NCBI GenBank assembly: GCA_020859755.1
Contig: JAJBVP010000069.1
Location: 1 to 35,541, forward strand
Length of the DNA stretch: 35,541 bases
Direction of reading: 5' to 3'
From: Bacteroidales bacterium
GTDB lineage: Bacteria; Bacteroidota; Bacteroidia; Bacteroidales; Muribaculaceae
Shown here: in pieces, positions 17,771-24,737 of the stretch
Position numbering within the stretch: the first letter of the stretch is position 1
How the letters are laid out: each line of letters begins with the position of its first letter
The notes under the pieces: generated by a model
The model's database searches: none
What the model was told of the DNA's origin: nothing
What the model saw: only the letters and a program-made list of their open reading frames with translations
Position numbers and translations under genes: made by a program

Positions 17771-17846
17771 GACATCTTTTTCAAGGATAAAGGATAAAGG
17801 CCGCCGAGGTAAAAGAGTAAAGGATTAAAGAAAGCAAAGGACTAAG

Positions 17847-17873
17847 GGGAGCGGGGTAGCCCGTTCCCTTTTT
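17847..17873 (+). terminator. intrinsic terminator between hemD and rnpA
   Basis: GGGAGCGGG (17847-17855) pairs with CCCGTTCCC (17860-17868), nine pairs with one G-U, a GTAG loop and five T residues (17869-17873). It ends only 9 nt before the rnpA start codon. The 70 nt before it hold AAGGATAAAGG-type words, repeated with variation. Confidence 0.75.
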
Positions 17874-17882
17874 GGTAAAGAT

Positions 17883-18290
17883 ATGAAGGAGCAAGGATTG
17901 GATAAGGCTCACAAGCTGTGCAGCGCGACGGCGATCGATATGCTGTTCGCTCGGGGCACTGCCGACGCACAAAGCGCGCTGGCTTATCCGTTGCGTGCCG
18001 TGTGGCGGGAGCATTCGGCTCGTCGCAACCAGAGCGAGGTGCTGCGGTTCCTGATCTCGATACCCAAGAAGCGTCTGAAACGTGCCGTGTGGCGCGTGCT
18101 GATGCGGCGTCGCGTAAGGGAGGCTTTCCGGCTCCACTGGCGGTCGTACCCCGCGCTCGACACCCGTGGTATCGACCTGGCGCTGATCTATGTGGCCGAC
18201 AAAGAGTGCTCCTACGCTCGGGTTGAGGCGGCTGTGGTGAAATTGTTGGGCAAAATCCATGATCAAGAAACTGCTGATACTGCCGATTAG
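17883..18290 (+). CDS. rnpA: ribonuclease P protein component
   Basis: RnpA is the small basic protein subunit of RNase P that helps the catalytic RNA mature tRNA 5' ends. The protein has 135 residues, near the upper range, and is rich in Arg. Family landmarks are [15 protein letters not shown] near the N-terminus, AYPLRAVW at 34-41 and the basic helix with [17 protein letters not shown] at 66-82. In that helix the usual RNR motif reads RVLMRRR, so the conserved Asn is not present. Its 3' end overlaps yidD by 32 nt in another frame. The start codon sits right behind an intrinsic terminator. Confidence 0.9.
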   Translation: MKEQGLDKAHKLCSATAIDMLFARGTADAQSALAYPLRAVWREHSARRNQSEVLRFLISIPKKRLKRAVWRVLMRRRVREAFRLHWRSYPALDTRGIDLALIYVADKECSYARVEAAVVKLLGKIHDQETADTAD

Positions 18291-18471
18291 GTTTTACCAA
18301 CTGGCGATATCGCCGATGTTGCCCCAGAGTTGCAGGTATGTGCCCACATGCAGCCAATACGCCATCGAGGCGCTGCAAAAGCATGGAGCACTGAAGGGCA
18401 GTTGGTTGGCAATCAAGCGAATATGCCGTTGTCACCCGTGGGGTGGGAGCGGTTACGATCCCGTGCCATGA
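18259..18471 (+). CDS. yidD: membrane protein insertion efficiency factor YidD
   Basis: A 70-residue protein of the YidD/DUF37 family, thought to assist YidC-dependent membrane insertion as an amphipathic inner-membrane-associated protein. The family signature is complete: [20 protein letters not shown] then [13 protein letters not shown] and [15 protein letters not shown]. It overlaps rnpA at its start and the tatD-like gene at its end (ATGA), the common rnpA-yidD arrangement. yidC itself is 14 kb away in the window, whereas it is adjacent in many other bacteria. Confidence 0.95.
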   Translation: MIKKLLILPIRFYQLAISPMLPQSCRYVPTCSQYAIEALQKHGALKGSWLAIKRICRCHPWGGSGYDPVP

Positions 18472-19088
18472 AATCCCCTGTTGTAGATATCCATACGCAT
18501 AACCTGGAGGCTTGGCCCCCGGCGGTGATCTCAGTGTCGCCCGGGGAGGAGCTCGACCCCGCGCGGCTGTATTCGGTGGGGATTCACCCTTGGGACACGG
18601 CACGGTTTGACGGCGACTACACGGAGCTGGAGAGGCTGGCCGAGCTGCCCAATGTGGTGGCGATCGGCGAGACCGGGCTCGACGCGCTGCGCGGGGCTCC
18701 GCTGGAGCGGCAGGAGGAGATTTTCCGGCGGCATATCGAGATCGCGAGGCGGGTGGGAAAGCCCCTGATCCTGCATGTGGTGAAGGCCTGGGGAAGGCTG
18801 CTGGAGATAGCGAGGGAAGCCTATAGACCACCGCGGCAAACCGCGGGGCACGGTGGCTTGTTAGAGGATAGGATGTCTCCGAGGTATATTGTGCATGGGT
18901 TTCGGGGGAAGGCTGAGCTTGCGCGGCAGTTGCTGGCGGCTGGGATGGATATCTCGCTCGGGGAGCGGTTTAATGCCGAGGCGGTGCGGGTGATTCCCGA
19001 GGAGCGGCTGCATTTTGAGACGGATTGCTCGGCGCTTTCTGTCGAGGAGATAGCGGCGCGGGTGATGGCGGCAAGGGGCGTAAGCTAA
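18468..19088 (+). CDS. TatD-family metal-dependent hydrolase
   Basis: A short TatD-like protein of 206 residues (amidohydrolase superfamily, DNase-like in characterised members). Metal-binding landmarks are all present: HTH in VVDIHTHN at the N-terminus, Glu in AIGETGLD, His in LILHVVKAW, His in IVHGFRG and Asp in FETDCS. ATG 18468 overlaps the yidD stop (ATGA). Between LEIAREAY and YIVHGFRG the protein has about 18 extra residues ([18 protein letters not shown]) encoded by a 36-bp repeat element that also occurs in the trpD-trpC spacer. The insertion lies before a metal ligand but keeps the frame, so the protein may still be active. Its stop codon overlaps that of the convergent next gene (CTAA, 19085-19088). 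Confidence 0.88.
   Translation: MKSPVVDIHTHNLEAWPPAVISVSPGEELDPARLYSVGIHPWDTARFDGDYTELERLAELPNVVAIGETGLDALRGAPLERQEEIFRRHIEIARRVGKPLILHVVKAWGRLLEIAREAYRPPRQTAGHGGLLEDRMSPRYIVHGFRGKAELARQLLAAGMDISLGERFNAEAVRVIPEERLHFETDCSALSVEEIAARVMAARGVS
18825..18860 (+). repeat. 36-bp GC-rich element, copy 2 (inside tatD-like gene)
   Basis: Second copy of the element at 14157-14192, with a single C/G change that makes the outer arms fully complementary (CCACCG with CGGTGG). It is translated in frame as [11 protein letters not shown], a length of exactly 12 codons. Confidence 0.88.
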
Positions 19089-20848
19089 GGTTTTTGCTGG
19101 CGGAGGAGGATGGAGGAGACTTGGGAGGGGGTAAGGCCGTCGAACGCCGGCCCCCCTAGGCCGTCGAAGGCCGGCCCCCCTAAGGCGGAGGAGCCGAGGC
19201 CGGTCCAGGGGTAGGAGTGGAGGCCCATTAAATCCAGGAGGGTGGTGTATACGTCGATTTGGCCGATCTCTTGGGGGTAGGTGCCGTGGACGGGTGCATT
19301 GAGGATGATCAGGGGCGTGTGGTCGCCGGGGTCGACCAGATTGGGGGCGGCTCGGTGGAGCTTTCGGCGGTCGGCGGCGAGTCCCTCATGGTCGCCCGTG
19401 ATGACGACCATGGTGCGGTCCCAGTCGGGTCGCGAGCGCAGGTAGTCGACGAGTGTTTTGAGGGCGCCGTCGGTATAGTTGGCGGTGATTATGTAATCGC
19501 GCAGAAGGGTAGGGTAATCCTCTGATACTTTGATTTTTTGCAGGTGCTCGGGCAGTCGGAACGGGTTATGGCCCGAATATGTTACCCAAAGCATGAACGC
19601 GTTCTCGCCTTGAGGCCAAATCTCGCCGTGGCGCATCTTCTCGACGCTTTGGCGCATGAACTCGCCGTCGCTCAATCGGCGGGCGGTTCCCACGGGGTCG
19701 GTGTTGTCCCAAGAAGATGACGACAACAGGGTGTCGACGCCGAATGCGCGTGCCACGAGCGTCTGGTTCCACACATGGGGCTTGTCGCACGTCAGGAGGT
19801 AGCTGCGGGTGGGTCGCTCGGCTTTCATCGCCTTGGGTATTGTGGAGAAGGGATAGTCGGGGTGGGAGAAGGCGTATACCTGTCCCTGCGGGGGCATCAT
19901 CCCGGCGAGCATCAACAGCTGGGCGTCGATTGAACGGCCGGCTCCCACTTGTGTGACGACGTTGGGGAAATAAAGGGTGGTGGAGTCGGCAAGGAGGGAG
20001 TTGAGGAAGGGGGTGATCTCGGTGGTGTTTTTTGACGCGGGCGAGGCGGCCACGCTCCGTGGTTGCTCCACTGATTTGTTAAGGGGCCAGGATTCGAGTG
20101 ACTCGCAGAAGATAACGACGAGGTTGGAGGGGTGGGGGATAGAATCGGGTACGGCCCATTGTTGCTGGGCTTTGTGGGCGGCGATCCAGGCCTCGGCTTG
20201 GGCTACCTCCTCGGCTGTGGGGACATCGGAAGCCTTTAGCAGGTCGTGGGCGAGAAAGCCGGGGATATGGTATATCGGGGCGATGCATGTGGCCTTGTAG
20301 CACTCGCGGCTGAGACGGTCGATCTGTCCCATAGGCCCGCCGCGCCAGCAGTCGGCCAGCCAAGCGAGGAGCCCGAGGACGATTACGGTGACGAGGTAGG
20401 GGAAACCCATAGGGCGCCACTTTTCGCGACGCGCGCGCATAACAAATATTGTGGCGATTGTGACCACGGGCAGGGCGAGGAAGTACCATCGGAAAGAGTC
20501 GGCGACCGAGGGCCCGAAGTCCTGCAGGTTGGAGGCAAGCAGGTAGCTTTGGGCGGGGATGGCGTTGAAGTAGGTGCGGCAGTACATGAGGTTGGCGATC
20601 ATGACGCCGTCGACGATGAACAACCACAGGGCCATTGGCCACACGCGCTTGGAAACCATTGCGGGCCAAGCCATTAGCGTGGCACCAAGGAGGAGGTAAG
20701 GGTAAAAGGCCAGGAACGTGAACGGGCGGAAGGTGGTTTGGGCCATCCACATCAAGTCGAAAGCCAGAATTGTGACTAAGGAAGCGATCCAGGCCACGGT
20801 GAATCGCCTTGTCCACAGCAAATGGGGGAAGAGAGAATTCCAATTCAT
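19085..20848 (-). CDS. LTA-synthase-like sulfatase-fold membrane enzyme
   Basis: A 587-residue inner-membrane protein with five N-terminal helices (about 19-35, 40-61, 69-89, 118-137, 147-168) and an extracytoplasmic sulfatase/alkaline phosphatase-fold domain (about 240-545). Landmarks are the metal ligand Glu249 in FCESLESWP, the nucleophile loop VGAGRSIDAQ with Ser306 where LtaS has Thr, TYSGHNPF and the ligand pair in TGDHEG (Asp486, His487). Gram-negative members transfer phosphoglycerol or phosphoethanolamine-type groups to envelope glycans; the substrate here is unknown. Two repeat-derived insertions are visible: residues about 258-276 and two GGPAFDGL units at 557-572. Start ATG 20848 lies only 5 nt after a -7 box. 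Confidence 0.85.
   Translation of the reverse strand: MNWNSLFPHLLWTRRFTVAWIASLVTILAFDLMWMAQTTFRPFTFLAFYPYLLLGATLMAWPAMVSKRVWPMALWLFIVDGVMIANLMYCRTYFNAIPAQSYLLASNLQDFGPSVADSFRWYFLALPVVTIATIFVMRARREKWRPMGFPYLVTVIVLGLLAWLADCWRGGPMGQIDRLSRECYKATCIAPIYHIPGFLAHDLLKASDVPTAEEVAQAEAWIAAHKAQQQWAVPDSIPHPSNLVVIFCESLESWPLNKSVEQPRSVAASPASKNTTEITPFLNSLLADSTTLYFPNVVTQVGAGRSIDAQLLMLAGMMPPQGQVYAFSHPDYPFSTIPKAMKAERPTRSYLLTCDKPHVWNQTLVARAFGVDTLLSSSSWDNTDPVGTARRLSDGEFMRQSVEKMRHGEIWPQGENAFMLWVTYSGHNPFRLPEHLQKIKVSEDYPTLLRDYIITANYTDGALKTLVDYLRSRPDWDRTMVVITGDHEGLAADRRKLHRAAPNLVDPGDHTPLIILNAPVHGTYPQEIGQIDVYTTLLDLMGLHSYPWTGLGSSALGGPAFDGLGGPAFDGLTPSQVSSILLRQQKP
19134..19181 (-). repeat. 24-bp tandem repeat, two copies, in LTA-synthase-like gene
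   Basis: Two adjacent 24-bp units (19134-19157 and 19158-19181) with core AGGCCGTCGAA and GCCGGCCCCCCT differ at one base. They encode GGPAFDGL twice near the C-terminus. A similar GC-rich segment lies at 8846-8875. Confidence 0.85.
20037..20068 (-). repeat. repeat core related to the trp 54-bp unit, in LTA-synthase-like gene
   Basis: GCGGGCGAGGCGGCCACGCT followed by CCGTGGTTGCTC matches the core of the 54-bp trp repeat (13165) at most positions, with one base missing. It is translated as PRSVAASPAS between the metal-ligand motif ESLESWP and the helix ITPFLNSLL, where homologues usually have a short loop. Confidence 0.6.
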
Positions 20849-20853
20849 GGCGA

Positions 20854-20861
20854 CAAAGGTA
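20854..20861 (-). promoter_or_regulatory. -7 box of the LTA-synthase-like gene
   Basis: TACCTTTG on the minus strand (20861-20854) matches the -7 consensus perfectly and ends 5 nt before the ATG. No good -33 element is found at the usual distance. If used, transcription would begin at or almost at the start codon, giving a leaderless mRNA. Confidence 0.5.
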
Positions 20862-20868
20862 CTAATTT

Positions 20869-20900
20869 TTTGGAAACTCGGTGGAGATTGCTTAAATTTG
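20869..20900 (+). promoter_or_regulatory. pyrH promoter
   Basis: TTTG at 20869-20872, a 20-nt spacer and a perfect TAAATTTG at 20893-20900. Transcription would begin near 20907, about 21 nt before pyrH. It faces away from the promoter of the divergent gene, with only 7 nt between the two boxes. Confidence 0.75.
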
Positions 20901-20927
20901 CCGTTGAAACGTAAAAACTAATCCACA

Positions 20928-21638
20928 ATGAGATCTAAATACCAGCGAATATTGCTGAAGCTGAGCGGCGAGTCGCTCATGGGCGAGCAGCGTTACGGAA
21001 TCGACACGACGCGGTTGAACGAGTATGCCGAGCAGATATCGGAGATCGCGCAGCGGGGAGTTCAGGTGGCCATCGTGATCGGTGGCGGCAACATTTTCCG
21101 CGGATTGCAGGGCGCGTCGCGAGGCTTTGACCGCGTGAAGGGTGACCAGATGGGAATGCTCGCCACGGTGATCAACTCGCTGGCGTTGAGTTCGGCCTTG
21201 GAGAGCGCGGGTCAGCCGGCCAAGGTGATGACGTCGTTGAACATGTTCCCCATCGGCGAGTACTACAGCAAGTGGAAAGCGCTGGAGTCGCTGCAGCACG
21301 GCGAGGTGGCTATAATCGCGGGAGGCACCGGCAACCCGTTCTTCACCACCGACACGGCCTCGGCCCTGCGCGGCGTGGAGCTGGGCTGCGACGTGATGCT
21401 TAAGGGCACCCGCGTCGACGGTATCTATACCGCCGACCCTGAGAAGGATCCAACAGCCAAGAAATTCTCGGAGATCACCTACGACGAGGTGTACAACCGC
21501 GGGCTGAAGGTGATGGACTTGACGGCTACGGCGCTGTGCAAGGAGAACCAATTGCCGATAATAGTGTTTGATATGGACACGCCGGGCAACCTGCGCAAGG
21601 TGATCGACGGCGAGCCAATCGGCACGCTCGTCTACTAG
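20928..21638 (+). CDS. pyrH: UMP kinase
   Basis: PyrH phosphorylates UMP to UDP with ATP, in the cytosol, feeding the pathway that PyrG completes. It has 236 residues, normal for the bacterial amino acid kinase-fold enzyme. Landmarks are the N-terminal LLKLSGESLMG, the phosphate loop IGGGNIFRG near residue 50, GGTGNPFFTTDTA near 130 and KGTRVDGIYTADPEKDP near 160. ATG 20928 fits the promoter and the family N-terminus. Followed by frr as in most bacteria, but across a 182-nt spacer carrying long inverted repeats. Confidence 0.97.
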   Translation: MRSKYQRILLKLSGESLMGEQRYGIDTTRLNEYAEQISEIAQRGVQVAIVIGGGNIFRGLQGASRGFDRVKGDQMGMLATVINSLALSSALESAGQPAKVMTSLNMFPIGEYYSKWKALESLQHGEVAIIAGGTGNPFFTTDTASALRGVELGCDVMLKGTRVDGIYTADPEKDPTAKKFSEITYDEVYNRGLKVMDLTATALCKENQLPIIVFDMDTPGNLRKVIDGEPIGTLVY

Positions 21639-21649
21639 CCCCCCACTGT

Positions 21650-21805
21650 AGTAGTCAGAAGTTTTTGGTAGATAGAAGTTGGTAGTAATTACAAGAAGAT
21701 TATTTCTCGCCTAGCGTTAACCTCCTTTAGCTACTAATATCTTCCTCAAGGATTCCCCCTCAAAACTTCTAACTACTAAAAACTAAAAACTAAAACTAAA
21801 AACTT
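21650..21805. repeat. AT-rich inverted repeat in pyrH-frr spacer
   Basis: AGTAGTCAGAAGTTTT (21650-21665) and AAAACTTCTAACTACT (21762-21777) are complementary except at one position, about 96 nt apart. The right arm continues into repeated AACTAAA words to 21805. The word AACTACTAAAAACTA recurs at about 29786, in the spacer after the SusD-like gene. No promoter is recognised. Confidence 0.8.
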
Positions 21806-21820
21806 AATCCCCCAATAACC

Positions 21821-22381
21821 ATGACTGACGTAAAGACTTATCTCGGCCCGGCCGAGGAGAAGATGGAGATGGCGGTAGCCTATCTCGACGAATCGCTGGC
21901 CCACATCCGCGCCGGCAAAGCCAACCCGAAAATTCTGGATGGCATAAAAGTGAATTACTACGGCTCGGCCGCCCCTATATCCAATGTGGCCAACATCTCG
22001 GTGCCCGACGCACGCACGATCACCATCACCCCGTGGGAGAAGTCGATGTTCAAGGAGATCGAGAAGGCGATCATCAACTCGGAGCTGGGCATCACGCCCG
22101 AGAACAACGGCGAGGTAATCCGTATCTCGATTCCGCCGTTGACCGAGGAGCGCCGTAAGCAGCTTGTGAAGCAGTCGAAGGCCGAGGCCGAGCAGGCCAA
22201 GGTGTCGGTGCGCAACGCCCGTCGCGACGCCATCGAAGGGCTGAAGAAGGCCGTTAAGCAGGGTATGCCCGAGGATGTCGAGAAGGACGCCGAAGGCTCG
22301 GCCCAGAAGCTCCACGACAAGTATCTGAAGAAGATCGACGAGCTCTTCGCCGCCAAGGAGAAGGAGATATTGACTGTGTAG
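21821..22381 (+). CDS. frr: ribosome recycling factor
   Basis: Frr, with EF-G, splits the post-termination ribosome so that it can be reused. The 186-residue length is typical. Landmarks are the N-terminal helix, [19 protein letters not shown], the hinge region [18 protein letters not shown] and the long C-terminal helical arm with [23 protein letters not shown] 21821 gives MTDVKTYLG, a Bacteroidales-type start. Downstream partner of pyrH; a different gene than the frequent rsgA follows. Confidence 0.97.
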   Translation: MTDVKTYLGPAEEKMEMAVAYLDESLAHIRAGKANPKILDGIKVNYYGSAAPISNVANISVPDARTITITPWEKSMFKEIEKAIINSELGITPENNGEVIRISIPPLTEERRKQLVKQSKAEAEQAKVSVRNARRDAIEGLKKAVKQGMPEDVEKDAEGSAQKLHDKYLKKIDELFAAKEKEILTV

Positions 22382-22472
22382 TTTTCAGTTTTTCAGTTTT
22401 CAGTTTTCAGCAGATGGGTTACTTTTCCACCTGTTTAATCGGTTTTTGAATGAACTAACTAAAAACTGAAAG
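22382..22472. repeat. TTTTCAG word array and inverted copy after frr
   Basis: Starting at the base after the frr stop, TTTTCAG-type words repeat four times (22382-22411). The complement AAAAACTGAAAG lies at 22461-22472 and can pair with 22382-22393. The stem would enclose about 67 nt and could act as a terminator or processing hairpin. Confidence 0.7.
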
Positions 22473-22492
22473 CTTAAGACTTTCAACCAACC

Positions 22493-23272
22493 ATGCAACG
22501 GGTACTGTTTCATAGCACGATATTCGGGCCGATCCATAGCCGTCGGCTGGGCACGTCGCTGGGGATCAACCTTGGGCCGAACGACGGCAAGGTGTGCACG
22601 TTCGACTGCCTGTATTGCGAGGCCGGCTACAACGCGCAAGGCCCCGGCACGACTGGCCTTCCCACTCCCGAACAGGTGGCCGAACAACTCGACGCCAAGC
22701 TCAAGGAGATGCACGCGGCGGGAAAGCAGCTCGACGTGATCACCTTCTCGGGCAACGGCGAGCCGACAGCCCACCCCCGCTTCGAGGAGATTGTCGACCG
22801 CGTGATCGCCCTGCGCGACCGCGACTTCCCGGAGGCCAAGGTGAGCGTGCTGTGCAACTCCACGCGTCTGGGCGACGAGGGCGTGTGCCGCGCGCTCCGC
22901 AAGGTAGATAACAATATTTTGAAACTCGACTCGGCGGTGGATAAGACAATGCGCCTTATCGACCGCCCGGGGTCGAGGGCGTTCAACTGCGAGTGGGTGA
23001 TCGACCGCATCGCCACGTTCGGCAACGACTGCATCGTGCAGACGATGTTGCTGCGTGGAGAGGACGACGAGGGCAATGTCATCGACAACACCACCGACGC
23101 CGAGGTGGACGCGCTGATCGCCGCCTACCAAAAGATCCAGCCCAAAGAGGTGATGCTCTACTCGATCGACCGCGCGACGCCCGCCCGGCGCCTGAGCAAG
23201 GTGGAGCGCGAGGATCTGGAACGGGTGGCCGAACAGATTAGAGCCGCCGGAATCAAGGTTCAAGTCAATTAA
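22493..23272 (+). CDS. radical SAM protein
   Basis: A 259-residue radical SAM enzyme. The 4Fe-4S cluster motif is CxxxCxxC with Cys35, Cys39 and Cys42 in CTFDCLYC, followed by the glycine-rich TFSGNGEPTAHP (about 88-99) expected for SAM binding. GPIHSRRLGTSLGINLGP at the N-terminus is a feature of a widespread uncharacterised subgroup of stand-alone radical SAM proteins. No accessory Cys-rich cluster domain follows, so it is a minimal enzyme; the reaction is unknown. ATG 22493 follows the repeat spacer after frr. Neighbours give no functional clue. Confidence 0.85.
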   Translation: MQRVLFHSTIFGPIHSRRLGTSLGINLGPNDGKVCTFDCLYCEAGYNAQGPGTTGLPTPEQVAEQLDAKLKEMHAAGKQLDVITFSGNGEPTAHPRFEEIVDRVIALRDRDFPEAKVSVLCNSTRLGDEGVCRALRKVDNNILKLDSAVDKTMRLIDRPGSRAFNCEWVIDRIATFGNDCIVQTMLLRGEDDEGNVIDNTTDAEVDALIAAYQKIQPKEVMLYSIDRATPARRLSKVEREDLERVAEQIRAAGIKVQVN

Positions 23273-23325
23273 TCAAAGGGCTGTCCAAGAGCCTGCCGGC
23301 CCGGGCTGCCGCATACGTTATTGAA

Positions 23326-24216
23326 ATGATATTACCCAATTCTCTGAGGCCTGGAGATAGGGTGGCCATTGTGTCGCCCGCGAGCGTGATCGACCCTGAG
23401 TTGGTCACCGGGGCCGTTGCGACCCTGGGCGCCATGGGATTCGACCCGGTGGTGTATCCCCATTCGCTGGGAAGGCACGGCTCGTACAGCGGCAGTCGCG
23501 AGGAGCGGCTTGAGGACCTGCGGCGCGCTTTTCAGGATGAGAGGGTAAGGGCCATCATCTGTTCGCGCGGGGGATACGGGACGGTGCACTTGATTGAGGC
23601 ATTGGCCGATCTTGACCTTGCCGACGATCCGAAATGGGTGGTTGGATTCAGCGACATCTCGGCACTGCACGCGTTGCTGGCGAGCCGCGGGGTGGTATCG
23701 GTGCACGGCTCCATGGCCAAGCAACTCGCCGTGGGGCCTAAGGATGAGATTAACCAGCAATTGTACAGGGTATTGCGAGGCGAGCGACCCACGTATCGGT
23801 GGGCCGCCCATCAGTACAACCATCCCGGGAAGGCTCGTGGGACGCTCCGCGGTGGCAACCTGGCCGTGCTGGGGGGGTTGATCGGGACGCCTTACGACGA
23901 CCTGCTGAGGGATTCACTGCTGTTTATCGAGGATATCGCCGAGCCTATATATAAGGTAGAGAGGATTCTCTACGGGTTGCGGCTGAGCGGGGTGCTACCG
24001 TCGCTGCGGGGACTGGTTGTGGGGCAGTTCACCGATTATCGAGCCTCGCTGGATTACGCGGCGATGGAGGATATGATACGGGATATGGTGGCGGAATACG
24101 GGTATCCGGTGGCGTTCGGCGCGCCGGTGGGGCACGTGGATGGGAATGTGCATCTGCTTCACGGAGCTGAGGCCGCGATAGCGGTGGATGGCAAGGGGAC
24201 GACGCTGAAATTTTGA
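23326..24216 (+). CDS. S66 family LD-carboxypeptidase
   Basis: A 296-residue peptidase S66 (LdcA-type) enzyme that removes the terminal D-Ala from the L,D-linked tetrapeptide of recycled muropeptides. The Ser-Glu-His triad is present: Ser109 in VGFSDISAL, Glu202 in FIEDIAEP and His270 in GAPVGH. No signal peptide is seen, so it should act in the cytosol. It lies 53 nt after the radical SAM gene and 521 nt before the SusC-like gene, which has its own promoter. A peptidoglycan-recycling enzyme beside a surface import locus with a GHL10 glycosidase may be meaningful. Some S66 members cleave other peptides (microcin immunity type); the sequence here favours the LdcA form. Confidence 0.92.
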   Translation: MILPNSLRPGDRVAIVSPASVIDPELVTGAVATLGAMGFDPVVYPHSLGRHGSYSGSREERLEDLRRAFQDERVRAIICSRGGYGTVHLIEALADLDLADDPKWVVGFSDISALHALLASRGVVSVHGSMAKQLAVGPKDEINQQLYRVLRGERPTYRWAAHQYNHPGKARGTLRGGNLAVLGGLIGTPYDDLLRDSLLFIEDIAEPIYKVERILYGLRLSGVLPSLRGLVVGQFTDYRASLDYAAMEDMIRDMVAEYGYPVAFGAPVGHVDGNVHLLHGAEAAIAVDGKGTTLKF

Positions 24217-24331
24217 AATTCATTGCGATAGCATATTTAACATTTTGATGTGTATATTAGGCAAAAAAATTGCCCAGCGAGTAGAAATTTAGTTTAAGAT
24301 ACGTAAATATTTGCAATTTTTGTTATCAAAG

Positions 24332-24363
24332 TTGGTGTAATTTAAAATAATGTGTTAGCTTTG
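24332..24363 (+). promoter_or_regulatory. promoter of the SusC/D locus
   Basis: TTG at 24332-24334, a 21-nt spacer and a perfect TAGCTTTG at 24356-24363. Transcription would start near 24370. Upstream, 24217-24331 is AT-rich and holds only a small GGCAA/TTGCC hairpin (24260-24274), a weak candidate terminator for the LD-carboxypeptidase gene. Confidence 0.72.
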
Positions 24364-24737
24364 CCTTGTATATTGCGCGAGGGCCAAAAACCGGCCGCTC
24401 TTGGAGACGAACCTGACATAAAACTATTCCCTAACCTGCCCCCTAAGATTCACCCGACCATGAATAAGCACAGCGGGTATCAGCCTTGCAAGCGAGGGCA
24501 GATGGCCGCAGAATTTGCGGGTGGGCCAGTAAACGGAAAATAGTTGGAAATCAGGCTCCTGAGGCAGAAGCCCGAGGCAGTTGCGTGTGATTGCGAAACC
24601 TAACATTAACCACTGAAAAAGCAGTACAAAAGGAAAGCTAAAGAATCATTAACTCAGGGTAGGCTGCGCCACGGAGGCAAAGCTTTCCCCAACAACGGCA
24701 AAAATTAACCTTGAATATAAACAAACATGTAGTAATT
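24364..24737 (+). promoter_or_regulatory. long, possibly structured leader of the SusC-like mRNA
   Basis: About 370 nt without a convincing gene separate the promoter from the SusC-like start. Pairings seen by eye are TGGCC (24503-24507) with GGCCA (24524-24528) around an inner GCA/TGC, and GGAAAGCT (24632-24639) with AGCTTTCC (24681-24688). A 27-residue frame (ATG 24460 to TAG 24543) could be a leader peptide. The stretch is more GC-rich than other spacers and lacks the usual word repeats. It matches no riboswitch I can recognise. Confidence 0.45.

Noticed and set aside
18330..18467. Earlier in-frame start for the TatD-like protein within yidD
   Set aside because: The added residues are an out-of-frame reading of yidD. 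ATG 18468 gives the standard start and the ATGA overlap.
24352..24543. 63-codon frame at the start of the SusC leader as a gene
   Set aside because: Its first start codon overlaps the -7 box, upstream of the predicted transcription start. Only the internal 27-residue part could be translated, and nothing supports it beyond being open.
24420..24600. Known structured RNA (RNase P RNA, tmRNA, SRP RNA, cobalamin riboswitch) in the SusC leader
   Set aside because: None of the conserved sequence blocks of these RNAs could be found.
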